NCBI GenBank assembly: GCA_964539975.1
Contig: CAZIKK010000011.1
Location: forward strand, 11,867 to 75,866
Direction: 5' to 3'
DNA length: 64,000 nucleotides
Origin: 38-11 sp964539975
Lineage (GTDB): Bacteria; Bacillota; Clostridia; Tissierellales; Dethiosulfatibacteraceae
This document shows positions 34,501 through 42,521 of the stretch, piece after piece. The translations under genes and the position numbers were made by a program. Below the pieces are notes generated by a model, which saw only the letters and a program-made list of their open reading frames with translations, was not told the origin of the DNA and ran no database searches. Within the stretch, counting starts at the first letter, position 1; each line of letters starts with the position of its first letter.

Positions 34501-36457
34501 AATCATGGCTTTGCTCGAGCAGTTTGTTGTAGTAGAAGTTGACGTGCAAAGCATCAATATCTAGATGCTGAGCAACCTTATATTTTAGATAATAGACAGC
34601 TAGCTCCTCATCGGGTTTCATGTGTTGCAAGTAATCGATGACGTTGTCGAAGTACGGCGTGTCTTTTCCCAACAAACGGGTGATTCTTTCCATAGTGTCC
34701 AATGCGATGACAGAAGTTTCCAAATCAGACTCAAAAAAACTAGAGACATAAGCGACAACAGGTTGTATTTGTTCGGCGGTCATGTCTAGATAAGGCAGTC
34801 GCCACAAAGCATCAAGCAAGATGAATATTTTGTTTCGATTGGTACCATCCTTGTCTAAATGCTGGATAAACACATTGATGTAATCGGGATAATGCTTTTT
34901 CTTGGAACGAGCTAACAATGATCCAATGACAGTTTTCAGAGAGTAACCGATCCATACTTTATGTTGATCAATAATCTTGTGGTCAGGATTAAGAATCAGG
35001 TCTAAATATTTGTCCCACAATTGAACGCTATCGATTTCCGGTTGGGCAAGTTGTTTGTCAGCGGGCACTTCTTTCCGGTATTCATCATCAAATTCAGCGA
35101 TGGTGCAACCAAGAATTTCTGAGGCTTGGCGACGGATATCTCCTTCTCGGTGCATAAGCAAATCGTACATAAAATTCATGGTGAGCAATTTTTGCTTGGG
35201 TGTCAGGTAGGTGGTGTATTCATTGAAAACATTCAAATACGCACGGATGTTTTTCCAGTTTTTTTCGCTACGAGCCCCTTCTAGAAGTATGCTGAGAGAT
35301 TCATCGGAACTAAGCTTGTACATCAATTCTATATTGTGTTCGATGGCCATGTACTTAAAGCTTTGTACGATGTCATCTCCAAAAAGCAGCGAATAGTCTT
35401 TTTTATGAACATGGCGAAGTTCTTTATGGATCAAGTGTATGTCGACGCCTTGATGAACCATAAAGCTTTCAAAGTCGACAAGCTTGGCATAAACGCGTTT
35501 GTAACGATTTTCTTTAGCTTCATCTAAATGGTCTAATTTGTTTAGTATTACCTGAAAGGAATCTTCCAGGGAATAGATTTGCATTTTTGTTGATGAGGCC
35601 GTGACATTGTTTTTTACTCTAAAGTCCGAATAGATCAATACAAGCGATTCCAACGGCAAATTCTCCAATTCAAGATCCCAAGTGGAGTGATTCAAAGCGA
35701 CATGACCGATTTGTGGGATATTGAAGCGGTTGAACCATTGCTCGGTATAGAAATAATGGTAGTACGCCACTCGTTTTTGTTCTTCTCCAACACAGCCATA
35801 TTTGCCGATATCGTGACCAGCTGCGGCACCAGAGACTCTCCCAAGGTCAATGGGAATACCTGCCGATTTCAATTGACGCCCAATGTGCATAGCCGTGTAA
35901 TGCACACCGGCAATATGTTCAATAGTGTTGTAGCCAGTAGTCTCATAACTTAGACGCATGAGCTCATAGATGTAGTTGTCTTGAAAGGTTTTTTGGAAAC
36001 GCAAATATTCATTTGGGTTTCGCAATTGATGAATTTCTTTTTCAGTCAAAAAATCGAAATCCAAGAAAGGATTGAAAGGTTTGCTTTTTCTTTCGCTTTC
36101 AAATGTGGTTCGCAAAACCTGAAGATAGAATAGAACCGCACGCTCATACTTTTTTTCTAACTTAGCGGTGACGGCATGGGGGTAAGATTTGTGAAGTACC
36201 GTTTGATAGGTATACTGCAACCAGTCATCTCTTGAGTCATCGCTGATATGATTCATAATATCGATGCATAAGTTCAACACATCGGCACAAGTAATTTCGC
36301 TGCGACTGACAAGAGTAGATAATTTATTTACAAAGTGTTTATTTAACACCAATCCATGAACTTTTTCTTCGGACAAGCTCAGTTTTTTCAAGAGCCAGTC
36401 TTGGGTCAGATTGCTAAGAATTTCGCGATGAAGCTCGTTTAAAGCTATTCTACTCAT
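31595..36457 (-). CDS. Giant fusion: HD domain, helical repeats, NadD-like nucleotidyltransferase, GNAT-like, phosphoribosyltransferase
   Basis: A 1620-residue cytoplasmic protein. Domains in order: HD phosphohydrolase-like unit (about 175-300; EHIAGVHYTAMHIGR, AAGHDIGKYG near 212, a late VLIYSDFRVK); long helical region resembling HEAT repeats (about 380-900); nucleotidyltransferase like NadD/NMNAT (about 910-1090; AFFPGTFDPFSIGHKQIV, ISSSLIREH); GNAT-like segment (about 1130-1290); and phosphoribosyltransferase (about 1330-1530; RPVILVDDLLHKGYRLKAI). Start ATG 36457 follows GGAGGG; the longer frame has no ribosome site. First gene of the operon. Adjacent NAD-type enzymes suggest nucleotide or cofactor chemistry, by inference only. 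Confidence 0.75.
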   Translation of the reverse strand: MSRIALNELHREILSNLTQDWLLKKLSLSEEKVHGLVLNKHFVNKLSTLVSRSEITCADVLNLCIDIMNHISDDSRDDWLQYTYQTVLHKSYPHAVTAKLEKKYERAVLFYLQVLRTTFESERKSKPFNPFLDFDFLTEKEIHQLRNPNEYLRFQKTFQDNYIYELMRLSYETTGYNTIEHIAGVHYTAMHIGRQLKSAGIPIDLGRVSGAAAGHDIGKYGCVGEEQKRVAYYHYFYTEQWFNRFNIPQIGHVALNHSTWDLELENLPLESLVLIYSDFRVKNNVTASSTKMQIYSLEDSFQVILNKLDHLDEAKENRYKRVYAKLVDFESFMVHQGVDIHLIHKELRHVHKKDYSLLFGDDIVQSFKYMAIEHNIELMYKLSSDESLSILLEGARSEKNWKNIRAYLNVFNEYTTYLTPKQKLLTMNFMYDLLMHREGDIRRQASEILGCTIAEFDDEYRKEVPADKQLAQPEIDSVQLWDKYLDLILNPDHKIIDQHKVWIGYSLKTVIGSLLARSKKKHYPDYINVFIQHLDKDGTNRNKIFILLDALWRLPYLDMTAEQIQPVVAYVSSFFESDLETSVIALDTMERITRLLGKDTPYFDNVIDYLQHMKPDEELAVYYLKYKVAQHLDIDALHVNFYYNKLLEQSHDLSELFLMNLKSAVPWIVKSTNVKYIDEFIKHISPISRLHTATHLCNLVKVSAVEFVRNQAGLALLKLGPLLSIDQRNDVAIELLRGLDIEGYEFSKYIPRYLGQFMLFLHPKELDESIDDYEIYAKDRSPRTIPLILNTVAFIIEHYPLYPERFSETSETYDARLEKMIGILMAGLSNYDESIRQEAFYFIGKNIFNSQFLSLDEKQSIFRKISKKLLTLLSEKDLTDVFFLSNAASLNHLYRFISDYTFFVGDINHVDKKKIAFFPGTFDPFSIGHKQIVKEIKSLGFEVYLALDEFSWSKKTQPRLYRRQIANLSISDELDVYLFPDDIPINIANNRDVQHLKEVFENRELYLVVGSDVIVNASAYGKRASKSSIHSLNHIIFKRSSSFSNQKEELKSDEVAGRIKGDVIQLQLPVHMEDISSSLIREHIDDNRDITKLVDPMAQKFIYDSNLYLREPQYKSLIQTDPMEISILDNLTDQIKKEIGHHIFVHTDLYKNAGEDIQDKKIKFLIIRESHSNGKIIGFSAFHFIKLTELYREFKNTEVTEHIREIASGKILIIDGIYINQESEQVNMEQILITETLAHGLEEDLTYAVYHNILTNVASNQINEILDLQGFQPLPIDNQGQKVFGVDMRKTVSLMLNMKSFLKEPFSENPKIIEIIYQTRKRLQKALTKLYPGSLVLTFDNAMLHHKLVKKICETNQVSNTPYSKRQLGDLMCVPFGNFLQGKIVPNTITKSLHTEKMFFPDLSGFKIGEYPFYSTLPDQVKTIKSFDRPVILVDDLLHKGYRLKAIEPLFRKEGIEIQKTIVGILSGRGKELMDVRNRDVDGAYFIPNLRLWFNENLMYPFLGGDTILRNQDDRVSLIQSVNLILPYVAPSFIKDTSNKTIFELSLVCLENARDIMQALEKEYQKIYERTLTLGRLSEVIISPRYPDKGYDLNYNFNKKPSIYIKNDIYELIRIQNIVK

Positions 36458-36492
36458 ATATTTCCCTCCGTCGAAAGCATATACTACAATTT

Positions 36493-36523
36493 TAACACTT
36501 ATCAATTTAAGCGTAAAGTGTTA
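36493..36523. promoter_or_regulatory. Inverted repeat over the promoter of the giant-fusion operon
   Basis: TAACACTT (36493-36500) and AAGTGTTA (36516-36523) form a perfect 8-base inverted repeat with a 15-base spacer. On the minus strand a TTGATA-N16-TATATG promoter starts inside the spacer. The divergent GntR/UTRA gene suggests an operator, but binding is unproven. Confidence 0.55.
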
Positions 36524-36535
36524 TTGCCTCAATGC

Positions 36536-36563
36536 TTGACAGATCAATAGAAATCAGTATAAT
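36536..36563 (+). promoter_or_regulatory. Sigma-A promoter for the GntR/UTRA gene
   Basis: TTGACA (36536-36541), 16 bases, TATAAT (36558-36563). Both boxes match consensus exactly. Confidence 0.82.
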
Positions 36564-36608
36564 GAAAACATCAAAGGATCAAAGTGGCAAAAATCCGAGG
36601 TGAAATCA

Positions 36609-37319
36609 ATGAGCACAATGCCCCATTATGTAAAAATTAAAGACTATATTGTTGAAAACATCAAGCAAGAACATTACAAACCTGGCGAAAAAATCCCATC
36701 TGAAAAAGAGTTGGGGGATATGTTCAATGTAAGTCGAATAACTGCCACAACAGCGATCCGTGACTTAGTTAAGGAAGGTTATATTTATCGTGTTCAAGGG
36801 AAAGGTTCTTATGTATCGGGAAAAAAAGCAGAAAACTTAAAAACGCATAGAGCCTATGGATTTGAGAATGATAGCACGTTGAATGAAGGGTATCATAAAA
36901 CGATGAGCATGCAAGTAGTCAAAGAGAGAAAAGACTTATCTGAAAAATTTGGGATGAGTATAGAGGATGAGTTTTATGAAATCTTGCGTGTCAAAGTGAT
37001 TGGTGAGAAAGTGAACGCTTTGGAGTATGTCTATCTACCTGTAAAGTACTATTTAACACTAGACATACGGGATGAAAAGGCAGGATTGATCCATGATTTG
37101 GTGGAAGAGCATTGCTTTCTCAAGCAAAAAAGAGCCAAAGTATACATTGAGCCAGTTTTGCTATCAGAAGAAGAGTCTAAATTGATGAAGGTAACAGGAA
37201 AGAGTCCAATGCTATTGTGGGAAAAATTCACGTTTTCAGAAGAGGAAGTCATTATAGAGTATTCACGTAACATTATCAATTCTGATCTTTATCGGTTTTA
37301 TATGGATTTGGATATATGA
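36609..37319 (+). CDS. GntR-family transcriptional regulator with UTRA domain
   Basis: A 236-residue HutC/FadR-class regulator. The winged helix-turn-helix is at about 5-70 (PGEKIPSEKELGDMFNVSRI, TATTAIRDLVKEGYIYRVQG, KGSYV); the ligand-binding UTRA domain covers about 90-235 (FYEILRVKVIGEKVNALEYV, EYSRNIINSDLYRFYMDLD). ATG 36609 is chosen because GAGGTGA directly precedes it. The gene is divergent from the giant-fusion operon, which is its most likely target. It ends at a strong terminator. Confidence 0.92.
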   Translation: MSTMPHYVKIKDYIVENIKQEHYKPGEKIPSEKELGDMFNVSRITATTAIRDLVKEGYIYRVQGKGSYVSGKKAENLKTHRAYGFENDSTLNEGYHKTMSMQVVKERKDLSEKFGMSIEDEFYEILRVKVIGEKVNALEYVYLPVKYYLTLDIRDEKAGLIHDLVEEHCFLKQKRAKVYIEPVLLSEEESKLMKVTGKSPMLLWEKFTFSEEEVIIEYSRNIINSDLYRFYMDLDI

Positions 37320-37335
37320 CATGAGTAAAAGTATT

Positions 37336-37374
37336 AAGAGCGTGCCTATTAGATTTAAGGCACGCTCTTTTTTT
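37336..37374 (+). terminator. Intrinsic terminator after the GntR/UTRA gene
   Basis: AAGAGCGTGCC (37336-37346) pairs with GGCACGCTCTT (37359-37369), followed by a T-run to 37374. Confidence 0.9.
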
Positions 37375-37380
37375 GATGCG

Positions 37381-37971
37381 TTATTTCGACATAGGGTTAA
37401 TTGCGTATCCTGCTTCAAAAGCTTTAAGGTTAATGGAAACCAGGTGGCTGGGAACGGTGGATTCGATCACACCTTTCCAGTCCATAGCTTCAAGGCGAAG
37501 ATACCGCACAAAGGCGCCCAACAATACCAGGTTCATCGTTTTGGCATTTCCTAGTTTTGCAGCCACAGAAGAAGCGTTTAAAGTGTGAAGGGAATGAATG
37601 GCCCGACGATAGGTGTCCATGACGTCATCTGGATAGGAACTGATTCCCAAAGAGACGGTGAAAGGTTGGATAGCGTGATCGTTCACTATGAGAGAACCTT
37701 CCTTTTTCAGATAGTGTAACCACCTGAGAGCTTCAGATTTTTCGAAAGCCACAATAATGTCGGCCGTTCCAGTTTCAATAACAGGAGAAAATATTTGTTT
37801 GCTCACTCGAATCTGTGTGGAAACACTGCCACCGCGCTGGGACATTCCATGGATTTCTGCCATTTTCACGTCCAGTCCAGCATTGAGGAAGACGGCAGAG
37901 ATGATTTTTGACATAAGAATGGTTCCTTGACCACCCACACCAACCAATAAGATATTGAGAGAGTTAAACAT
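37381..37971 (-). CDS. iorB: Indolepyruvate ferredoxin oxidoreductase, beta subunit
   Basis: IorB pairs with IorA to oxidise aryl pyruvates, from aromatic amino acids, to aryl-acetyl-CoA with ferredoxin as acceptor. The 196-residue gamma-type domain has NILLVGVGGQGTILMSKI at the start and MAEIHGMSQRGGSVSTQIRV (about 38-57). ATG 37971 is preferred over GTG 37980 because AGGTGA lies ahead of it. The gene overlaps the end of iorA by eight bases. Confidence 0.93.
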   Translation of the reverse strand: MFNSLNILLVGVGGQGTILMSKIISAVFLNAGLDVKMAEIHGMSQRGGSVSTQIRVSKQIFSPVIETGTADIIVAFEKSEALRWLHYLKKEGSLIVNDHAIQPFTVSLGISSYPDDVMDTYRRAIHSLHTLNASSVAAKLGNAKTMNLVLLGAFVRYLRLEAMDWKGVIESTVPSHLVSINLKAFEAGYAINPMSK

Positions 37972-39751
37972 CTGAATCACCTATCCTTTCTATGGCATCA
38001 AAGGGACAAACTTGTTGGCAAATGGTGCAGCCGTTGCACTGAACAGAATCGATGAAGACTTTGGATGATTGGGCATCTATTTGTAGCGCTGGACAACCGG
38101 TTCGGATACAAGATTTGCAGAATTTACACTGATCAGGATCGATCTTACACTTCATATTCTGACGTTGATATTGGACGGGTTTTAACAATGCGCACTCTCG
38201 TCTTGAAACGATGACAAAAGGCAAATCGGCTTGATAACCGGCTTCAACGGCTTTCTTTGTGGCGTCCAGGTCATATGGATCCACAACGAGAATATTTTCA
38301 TTGGGGATACCGCACGCAGACACAAGCTTTTCTATTTGAATGGCATCTGATTGGGTTCCCATGGCACCTATTCCAGTTCCAGGATTGTCCTGGTGACCGG
38401 TCATGGCTGTGATGCTGTTATCCATGATGATAGTGGTGACAGGTGTTTGATTATAGGTCATATTTAACAAGCCAGTAATACCTGAATGGAAAAAAGTCCC
38501 ATCTCCAATTAGAGCAAAAGCTTTTAGCTGTGGTTCGTCTTCTTCAGCAAACAGATTTGCCCGTTGAAAACCTTGTGCAGAAGAGATGGAAGCACCCATA
38601 TCGATGGATAGATCCATGGCTTCGAAAGGAGGAAGATAACCAAGGGTGTAACACCCAATATCTCCAGAAAAGAAGGCTTTTTTTCGGTATTTTGCAAGCG
38701 TATGGTAGATACCTCTGTGCGGGCATCCAGCACAGAGAACAGGTGGTCTTGAGGGAGGCGTGTCGGCTACGTTAAAATGAATCATTGGTTTTACGCCGAG
38801 AAGATTTTCTCGAATTAATTCTGGGCTAAATTCTCCGCATAGGGGAAACAGATCTTTGCCTTTGCAATCAATGCCCCAAGATCGGATTTGTTTTTCCATG
38901 TAAGGTTCATTTTCTTCTATGACAACTAGTTGCTTAACTTTTTTTGCAAAAGATCTGATTTTTTCATCGGGCAGGGGATGAGAAAAACCAATTTTCAAGT
39001 AAGAAGCTTGATTTCCCAGTACTTCTTTAGCGTATTGATAGGAAATACCATTGCAAATAATGCCTATCTCATTGGTATTGAATTCTTCTTGATTAAGGAG
39101 GCTTTGGTTAGAATATTGCCGCAAAGCTTCTAAGTTCTTTTCCAATTGAGGATGTCTTTTTCTGGCATGTGCTGGAACCATAATATACTTTTCCGGGTTT
39201 TTTTCAAAAGGTTGAACTTTGCCTAAGGTTCGTTCGCCAAGACTCACCGGTGTTTTGGAATGACAGATCCGGGTAGTCATTCGAAATAGGACGGTAGTAT
39301 CATAAGCTTCACTGATGTGAAAGGCTTCTTTCATAAAGTCCAGGCATTCTTGAGAATCAGTTGGTTCAACCATGGCAACCTTGGCGAATTGGGCAAAACA
39401 TCGGTTGTCTTGTTCGTTTTGTGAAGAATGCATGCCAGGCTCATCGGCTGATACGATCACCAAGCCTCCATTAGAACCGTGGTAGGCATATGACATAAAG
39501 GGGTCCGCAGCTACATTCAAGCCAACATGTTTCATTGCAGCAAAGGCGCGCACGCCTCTTACAGCGGCACCCATGGCGACTTCCGCTGCCACTTTTTCAT
39601 TGGGAGCCCATTCTCCATAGACGCCATCGTATTGAGAAAAATTTTCTAAAATTTCTGTGCTGGGTGTCCCAGGATACGCTGAGCCAACTAATGCGCCAGC
39701 TTCATAAGCACCTCGTGCAGTTGCTTCGTTACCAGTCATTAAAACCTTCAT
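37964..39751 (-). CDS. iorA: Indolepyruvate ferredoxin oxidoreductase, alpha subunit
   Basis: The 595-residue catalytic subunit has a pyruvate-binding N-terminal domain (about 1-180; GNEATARGAYEAGALVGSAY, PGTPSTEI), a TPP-binding domain (about 340-510; GDIGCYTLGYLPPFEAMD, GDGTFFHSGITGL, DNSITAMTGHQ) and two C-terminal 4Fe-4S sites (CKFCKSCIRTGCP; CNGCTICQQVCPFDAI). Typical of anaerobes fermenting aromatic amino acids. Start ATG 39751 follows TTAGGAGG. Confidence 0.96.
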   Translation of the reverse strand: MKVLMTGNEATARGAYEAGALVGSAYPGTPSTEILENFSQYDGVYGEWAPNEKVAAEVAMGAAVRGVRAFAAMKHVGLNVAADPFMSYAYHGSNGGLVIVSADEPGMHSSQNEQDNRCFAQFAKVAMVEPTDSQECLDFMKEAFHISEAYDTTVLFRMTTRICHSKTPVSLGERTLGKVQPFEKNPEKYIMVPAHARKRHPQLEKNLEALRQYSNQSLLNQEEFNTNEIGIICNGISYQYAKEVLGNQASYLKIGFSHPLPDEKIRSFAKKVKQLVVIEENEPYMEKQIRSWGIDCKGKDLFPLCGEFSPELIRENLLGVKPMIHFNVADTPPSRPPVLCAGCPHRGIYHTLAKYRKKAFFSGDIGCYTLGYLPPFEAMDLSIDMGASISSAQGFQRANLFAEEDEPQLKAFALIGDGTFFHSGITGLLNMTYNQTPVTTIIMDNSITAMTGHQDNPGTGIGAMGTQSDAIQIEKLVSACGIPNENILVVDPYDLDATKKAVEAGYQADLPFVIVSRRECALLKPVQYQRQNMKCKIDPDQCKFCKSCIRTGCPALQIDAQSSKVFIDSVQCNGCTICQQVCPFDAIERIGDSDV

Positions 39752-39817
39752 TGGATCCTCCTAAAAGTGAATACATACATCAAGCAAAAAGACATGTTGA
39801 CATATCAAGTTAGTTTC

Positions 39818-39846
39818 ATTATAAGAAATGTTTGACAAAGCGTCAA
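39818..39846 (-). promoter_or_regulatory. Promoter for iorA-iorB
   Basis: On the minus strand: TTGACG (39846-39841), 17 bases, TATAAT (39823-39818). The leader is about 60 bases, with an imperfect palindrome around TTGATATGTCAA. Confidence 0.8.
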
Positions 39847-39944
39847 GATTTACTTCTTGAATCCTCAAACCAAATCCATCACAAACATGGTCGGAATAAG
39901 AATTATTTGTTATAATGAAAAAAACGATAGAAAGGGTACGAGTT

Positions 39945-40985
39945 ATGAGATTGTCTGTATTGGGTGGCGGCAACAGTGGGATGACATTGGCAGGCTTTTT
40001 TTCTGCTGTAGGACATGAGGTGAAGCTTTTCAAGAACAGTTTGAAGGGGCAGGCACGATATGAGAATTATCCTGTTAAGGCAAAAGGCAAACTATCTTTT
40101 GAAACAACGATTGGTGTGGTGACAAATGACATAGAAGAGGTAATGGGACATGGCGAAATAATTTTTTTGTCTGTACCAGCCTATGCTCAAGATGTTTTTT
40201 TTGATAAACTAGTACCATTTTTGAGGCCGGAATCCTACTTGTGTCTAACGCCTGATAATTATGGAGGATTCAGATTGATTGAAAAGCTTAGAAACATGGG
40301 AAAGCCACCTCATCAGAGAATGTTGTCCTTAAGCTCGGTTGTGTTTGCTTGTCGGAAAACCAGCGAACATGAGGTTGCAATCAAAGGGATCAAAGAAGAA
40401 GTGAAAGTAGCTAGTATAAATAACGGTGTATTAATGGGAGGGATCAAACAGCTTAATGCCATCCAACGGATTTACAGGCCTTCAGAAAATATTTTTGAAG
40501 TTTTGCTCTCCAACATGAATCCAGTGGTTCATACGGTTACAACCTTGATGAATGCCGGATGGATTGAATCCAAACAGGGAGCGTTTGACTTTTACGGACA
40601 AGGAATCAGTCCATCGGTGGCAAAAGTAATTCAGACAATAGACGATGAAAGAATGGCCATTGGCTGTAAATTGGATTTGAAGCTGACAAGTTTGTTGGAA
40701 AACATGCGCATTCTATACGGAATCACAGAAGTAGATTTACACAAAGCGCTATCTCACAGCCGTATACATACCCAGGATCTGGCTCCAAAATCCTTGAAGA
40801 CGCGCTACATTTTTGAAGACGTTCCTTACGGATTGGTGCCCATGTCTGAAATGGGCAAATGGCTACGTGTTCCAACTCCAGGCATAGATAGCATCATTCA
40901 CCTTGCTAGCATGGTGTGGGAAAGGAATTTTAAAGATTCAGTTCCGAAGGAGTTGTTCCGCTACCTCAACAGACTCACTTCTTGA
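39945..40985 (+). CDS. NAD/NADP octopine/nopaline (opine-type) dehydrogenase
   Basis: A 346-residue protein with an N-terminal Rossmann fold (LSVLGGGNSGMTLAGFFSAV, GHEVKLFKNS) and a C-terminal opine dehydrogenase domain (NPVVHTVTTLMNAGWIESKQ, AFDFYGQGISPSVAKVIQ). The conserved NPVxH of opine dehydrogenases is visible. The family couples an amino acid and a 2-oxo acid with NAD(P)H. ATG 39945 is chosen over 39915 because AGAAAGGG precedes it. Its end overlaps the convergent UPF0316 gene by 11 bases. Confidence 0.85.
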   Translation: MRLSVLGGGNSGMTLAGFFSAVGHEVKLFKNSLKGQARYENYPVKAKGKLSFETTIGVVTNDIEEVMGHGEIIFLSVPAYAQDVFFDKLVPFLRPESYLCLTPDNYGGFRLIEKLRNMGKPPHQRMLSLSSVVFACRKTSEHEVAIKGIKEEVKVASINNGVLMGGIKQLNAIQRIYRPSENIFEVLLSNMNPVVHTVTTLMNAGWIESKQGAFDFYGQGISPSVAKVIQTIDDERMAIGCKLDLKLTSLLENMRILYGITEVDLHKALSHSRIHTQDLAPKSLKTRYIFEDVPYGLVPMSEMGKWLRVPTPGIDSIIHLASMVWERNFKDSVPKELFRYLNRLTS

Positions 40986-41508
40986 TGTAACCGCCCCTAA
41001 CCGCTTTGACTTCATTAACAATGACCACCGCATTGTCTAGCTGCGAGTTGATCAAATCAACTGCTTCTTTGATTCGTTTGCGTTTCATGTGAATCAACAG
41101 AATCTCACGCATGGTTTCCCGGCCCTCTCCTTTGATGATGGTGACACCAAAATTATGGCTTCTGAGGAGTTCGGCTAGTTCGTGACCGGCACTTTCTTTT
41201 GTGATAACTTGAACAGAAGATAGTCCCATTGCCAATTTGGATTCAATGTAAACACCCATATAATTGCCAATGGCAAAGGCGGCACAGTACACCAAAGCGC
41301 GAATAGGATCATCGTTTAGACTGGTTAGAACAGAGCTGACAATAATAATCCATAATAAGATCTCAAAGAAAGCAATGACAGCAGCTTTGACACGTTCTCC
41401 CTTGGCGACAAACATGATGCGGATAGTAGACATGGAAACTTCAATGATTTTTGCGAAAAAAATGATAAAATAAGATAAAATACCTAATTCAGTTAGAATT
41501 GCATTCAT
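40975..41508 (-). CDS. UPF0316 / DUF2179 membrane protein
   Basis: A 177-residue protein with three predicted transmembrane helices (about 10-28, 35-60, 68-85) and a C-terminal DUF2179-like cytoplasmic domain (VTIIKGEGRETMREILLIHM, KRKRIKEAVDLI). This is the UPF0316 pattern; DUF2179 domains are suspected ligand-binding units. The function is unknown. Start follows TAGGAGG. Confidence 0.88.
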   Translation of the reverse strand: MNAILTELGILSYFIIFFAKIIEVSMSTIRIMFVAKGERVKAAVIAFFEILLWIIIVSSVLTSLNDDPIRALVYCAAFAIGNYMGVYIESKLAMGLSSVQVITKESAGHELAELLRSHNFGVTIIKGEGRETMREILLIHMKRKRIKEAVDLINSQLDNAVVIVNEVKAVRGGYIKK

Positions 41509-41607
41509 GGTGGATACCTCCTACAATTATGACTATAGCTTATCCCCAAGAAAAAGCAATGACTTTTTTATGAATTAAATTTAACACATGAAAAGAAGGA
41601 GAGACGA

Positions 41608-42249
41608 GTGAGATTGCGACATATTCCGGAAGGAAAAAAGATTTTGGAAACCCACAAAAAAGTGATAACCAAACCTGAAGAGATTGGAGAAAAGTGGGCG
41701 GCATTATTTGACAATGGCAACCCCATTCATGTGGAATTGGGGGCAGGAAAAGGAAGATTTACCATGGAAATGGCAAAGCGAAATCCTGATGTGAATTTTT
41801 TGGCTTGTGAAGCAAACACAAAAGTTATCTACCGATGGTTGAAAGGAATGGATGAGGTAACAGACCCATCCAATTATTATATTGTTCATAGCAGAGGTGA
41901 AACGTTAATTCAGTTATTTCAACCCCGAACAATCCAATGCATTTATCTAAATTTTTCCGATCCATGGCCTAAGCCAAGACATGAACGGAGGCGACTGACA
42001 AGTCCTGAGCATTTAGCTTTGTACAAAAGGGTATTGACAGACCAAGGTCGACTGATAGTGAAAACAGACAATGTCGATCTTTTCAACTATTCGATAGAAG
42101 TCTTAAAGGAAAACAATTGGAATATCGTTCAAATGACGGAAGATCTTCATGAATCAAAAGAACGGACAGATGACGTGGCAACAGAGTATGAAATGAAATT
42201 TGTTGCAGAAGGGAAGAAGATTTTACGAGTGGTAGCATCTTGTTCTTGA
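41608..42249 (+). CDS. trmB: tRNA (guanine-N7-)-methyltransferase
   Basis: TrmB methylates G46 of tRNA. The 213-residue protein has the SAM motif HVELGAGKGRFTMEMAKRNP (about 36-55), NFLACEANTKVIYRWLK, the catalytic YLNFSDPWPKPRHERRRLTS (about 114-133) and a closing KERTDDVATEYEMKF. Start is GTG 41608 after AAGGAGAG. A strong promoter for the downstream leader ORF overlaps its 3' end. Confidence 0.95.
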   Translation: MRLRHIPEGKKILETHKKVITKPEEIGEKWAALFDNGNPIHVELGAGKGRFTMEMAKRNPDVNFLACEANTKVIYRWLKGMDEVTDPSNYYIVHSRGETLIQLFQPRTIQCIYLNFSDPWPKPRHERRRLTSPEHLALYKRVLTDQGRLIVKTDNVDLFNYSIEVLKENNWNIVQMTEDLHESKERTDDVATEYEMKFVAEGKKILRVVASCS

Positions 42250-42275
42250 CAAAGTGCGATAAAAAGCATTATAAT
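42246..42275 (+). promoter_or_regulatory. Promoter for the Phe leader peptide and aroF-pheA
   Basis: TTGACA (42246-42251), 18 bases, TATAAT (42270-42275). Transcription would start near 42282, ahead of the leader ORF. No other promoter is seen before aroF. Confidence 0.78.
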
Positions 42276-42302
42276 GCAACATAATTACATTTGGAGAATA
42301 CA

Positions 42303-42443
42303 ATGAAACTAATAAATAGCACAGTAAAAACGTTTCAAACAAGTTCATACTTTTTTAGCTTTTTCTTGGGCTTTTTTAGCGCAGGATTCTTTGCTTATCA
42401 AAATTTAAGAGATAAAGAAAAAGCTGAACTCATGATGTCATAA
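42303..42443 (+). CDS. Phe-rich leader peptide (aroF-pheA attenuator), 46 residues
   Basis: A 46-residue ORF with ribosome site GGAG (42293-42296) six bases before ATG. Nine Phe codons (11, 17, 18, 20, 21, 24, 25, 29, 30) and two Tyr codons (16, 32) cluster in the middle; the end is charged and hydrophilic. It stands between a near-consensus promoter and an intrinsic terminator, directly before the genes for DAHP synthase and prephenate dehydratase. This is the arrangement of a ribosome-stalling leader for phenylalanine. The alternative is a tiny single-helix membrane protein. Confidence 0.72.
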   Translation: MKLINSTVKTFQTSSYFFSFFLGFFSAGFFAYQNLRDKEKAELMMS

Positions 42444-42492
42444 TATCAATAGGATTCAACAGCCTGTGAGTTTACTCACAGGCTGTTTTTTT
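42425..42492 (+). promoter_or_regulatory. Terminator/antiterminator of the aroF-pheA attenuator
   Basis: Terminator: 13-bp stem, 42458-42470 with 42475-42487, four-base loop, seven T bases (42486-42492). Competing pairing: TGAACTCATG (42425-42434) with TGTGAGTTTA (42465-42474), ten continuous pairs including three G-U, which uses the 3' half of the terminator's first arm and its loop. The two cannot coexist. The first antiterminator strand lies in the last codons of the leader ORF, so a ribosome at the stop codon (42441-42443) would mask it and one stalled at the Phe cluster would leave it free. Confidence 0.7.
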
Positions 42493-42521
42493 AAACTAAA
42501 ATGAACGAAATGGAGGAAACT

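Noticed and set aside
42303..42443. Stand-alone single-helix membrane protein
   Set aside because: Possible from hydrophobicity, but the Phe/Tyr bias, the following terminator with an exclusive antiterminator, and the Phe-pathway genes downstream explain it better. Kept as the alternative.
42282..42521. T-box riboswitch upstream of aroF
   Set aside because: No T-box consensus (TGGNACCGCG) is present and the leader contains a translated ORF.
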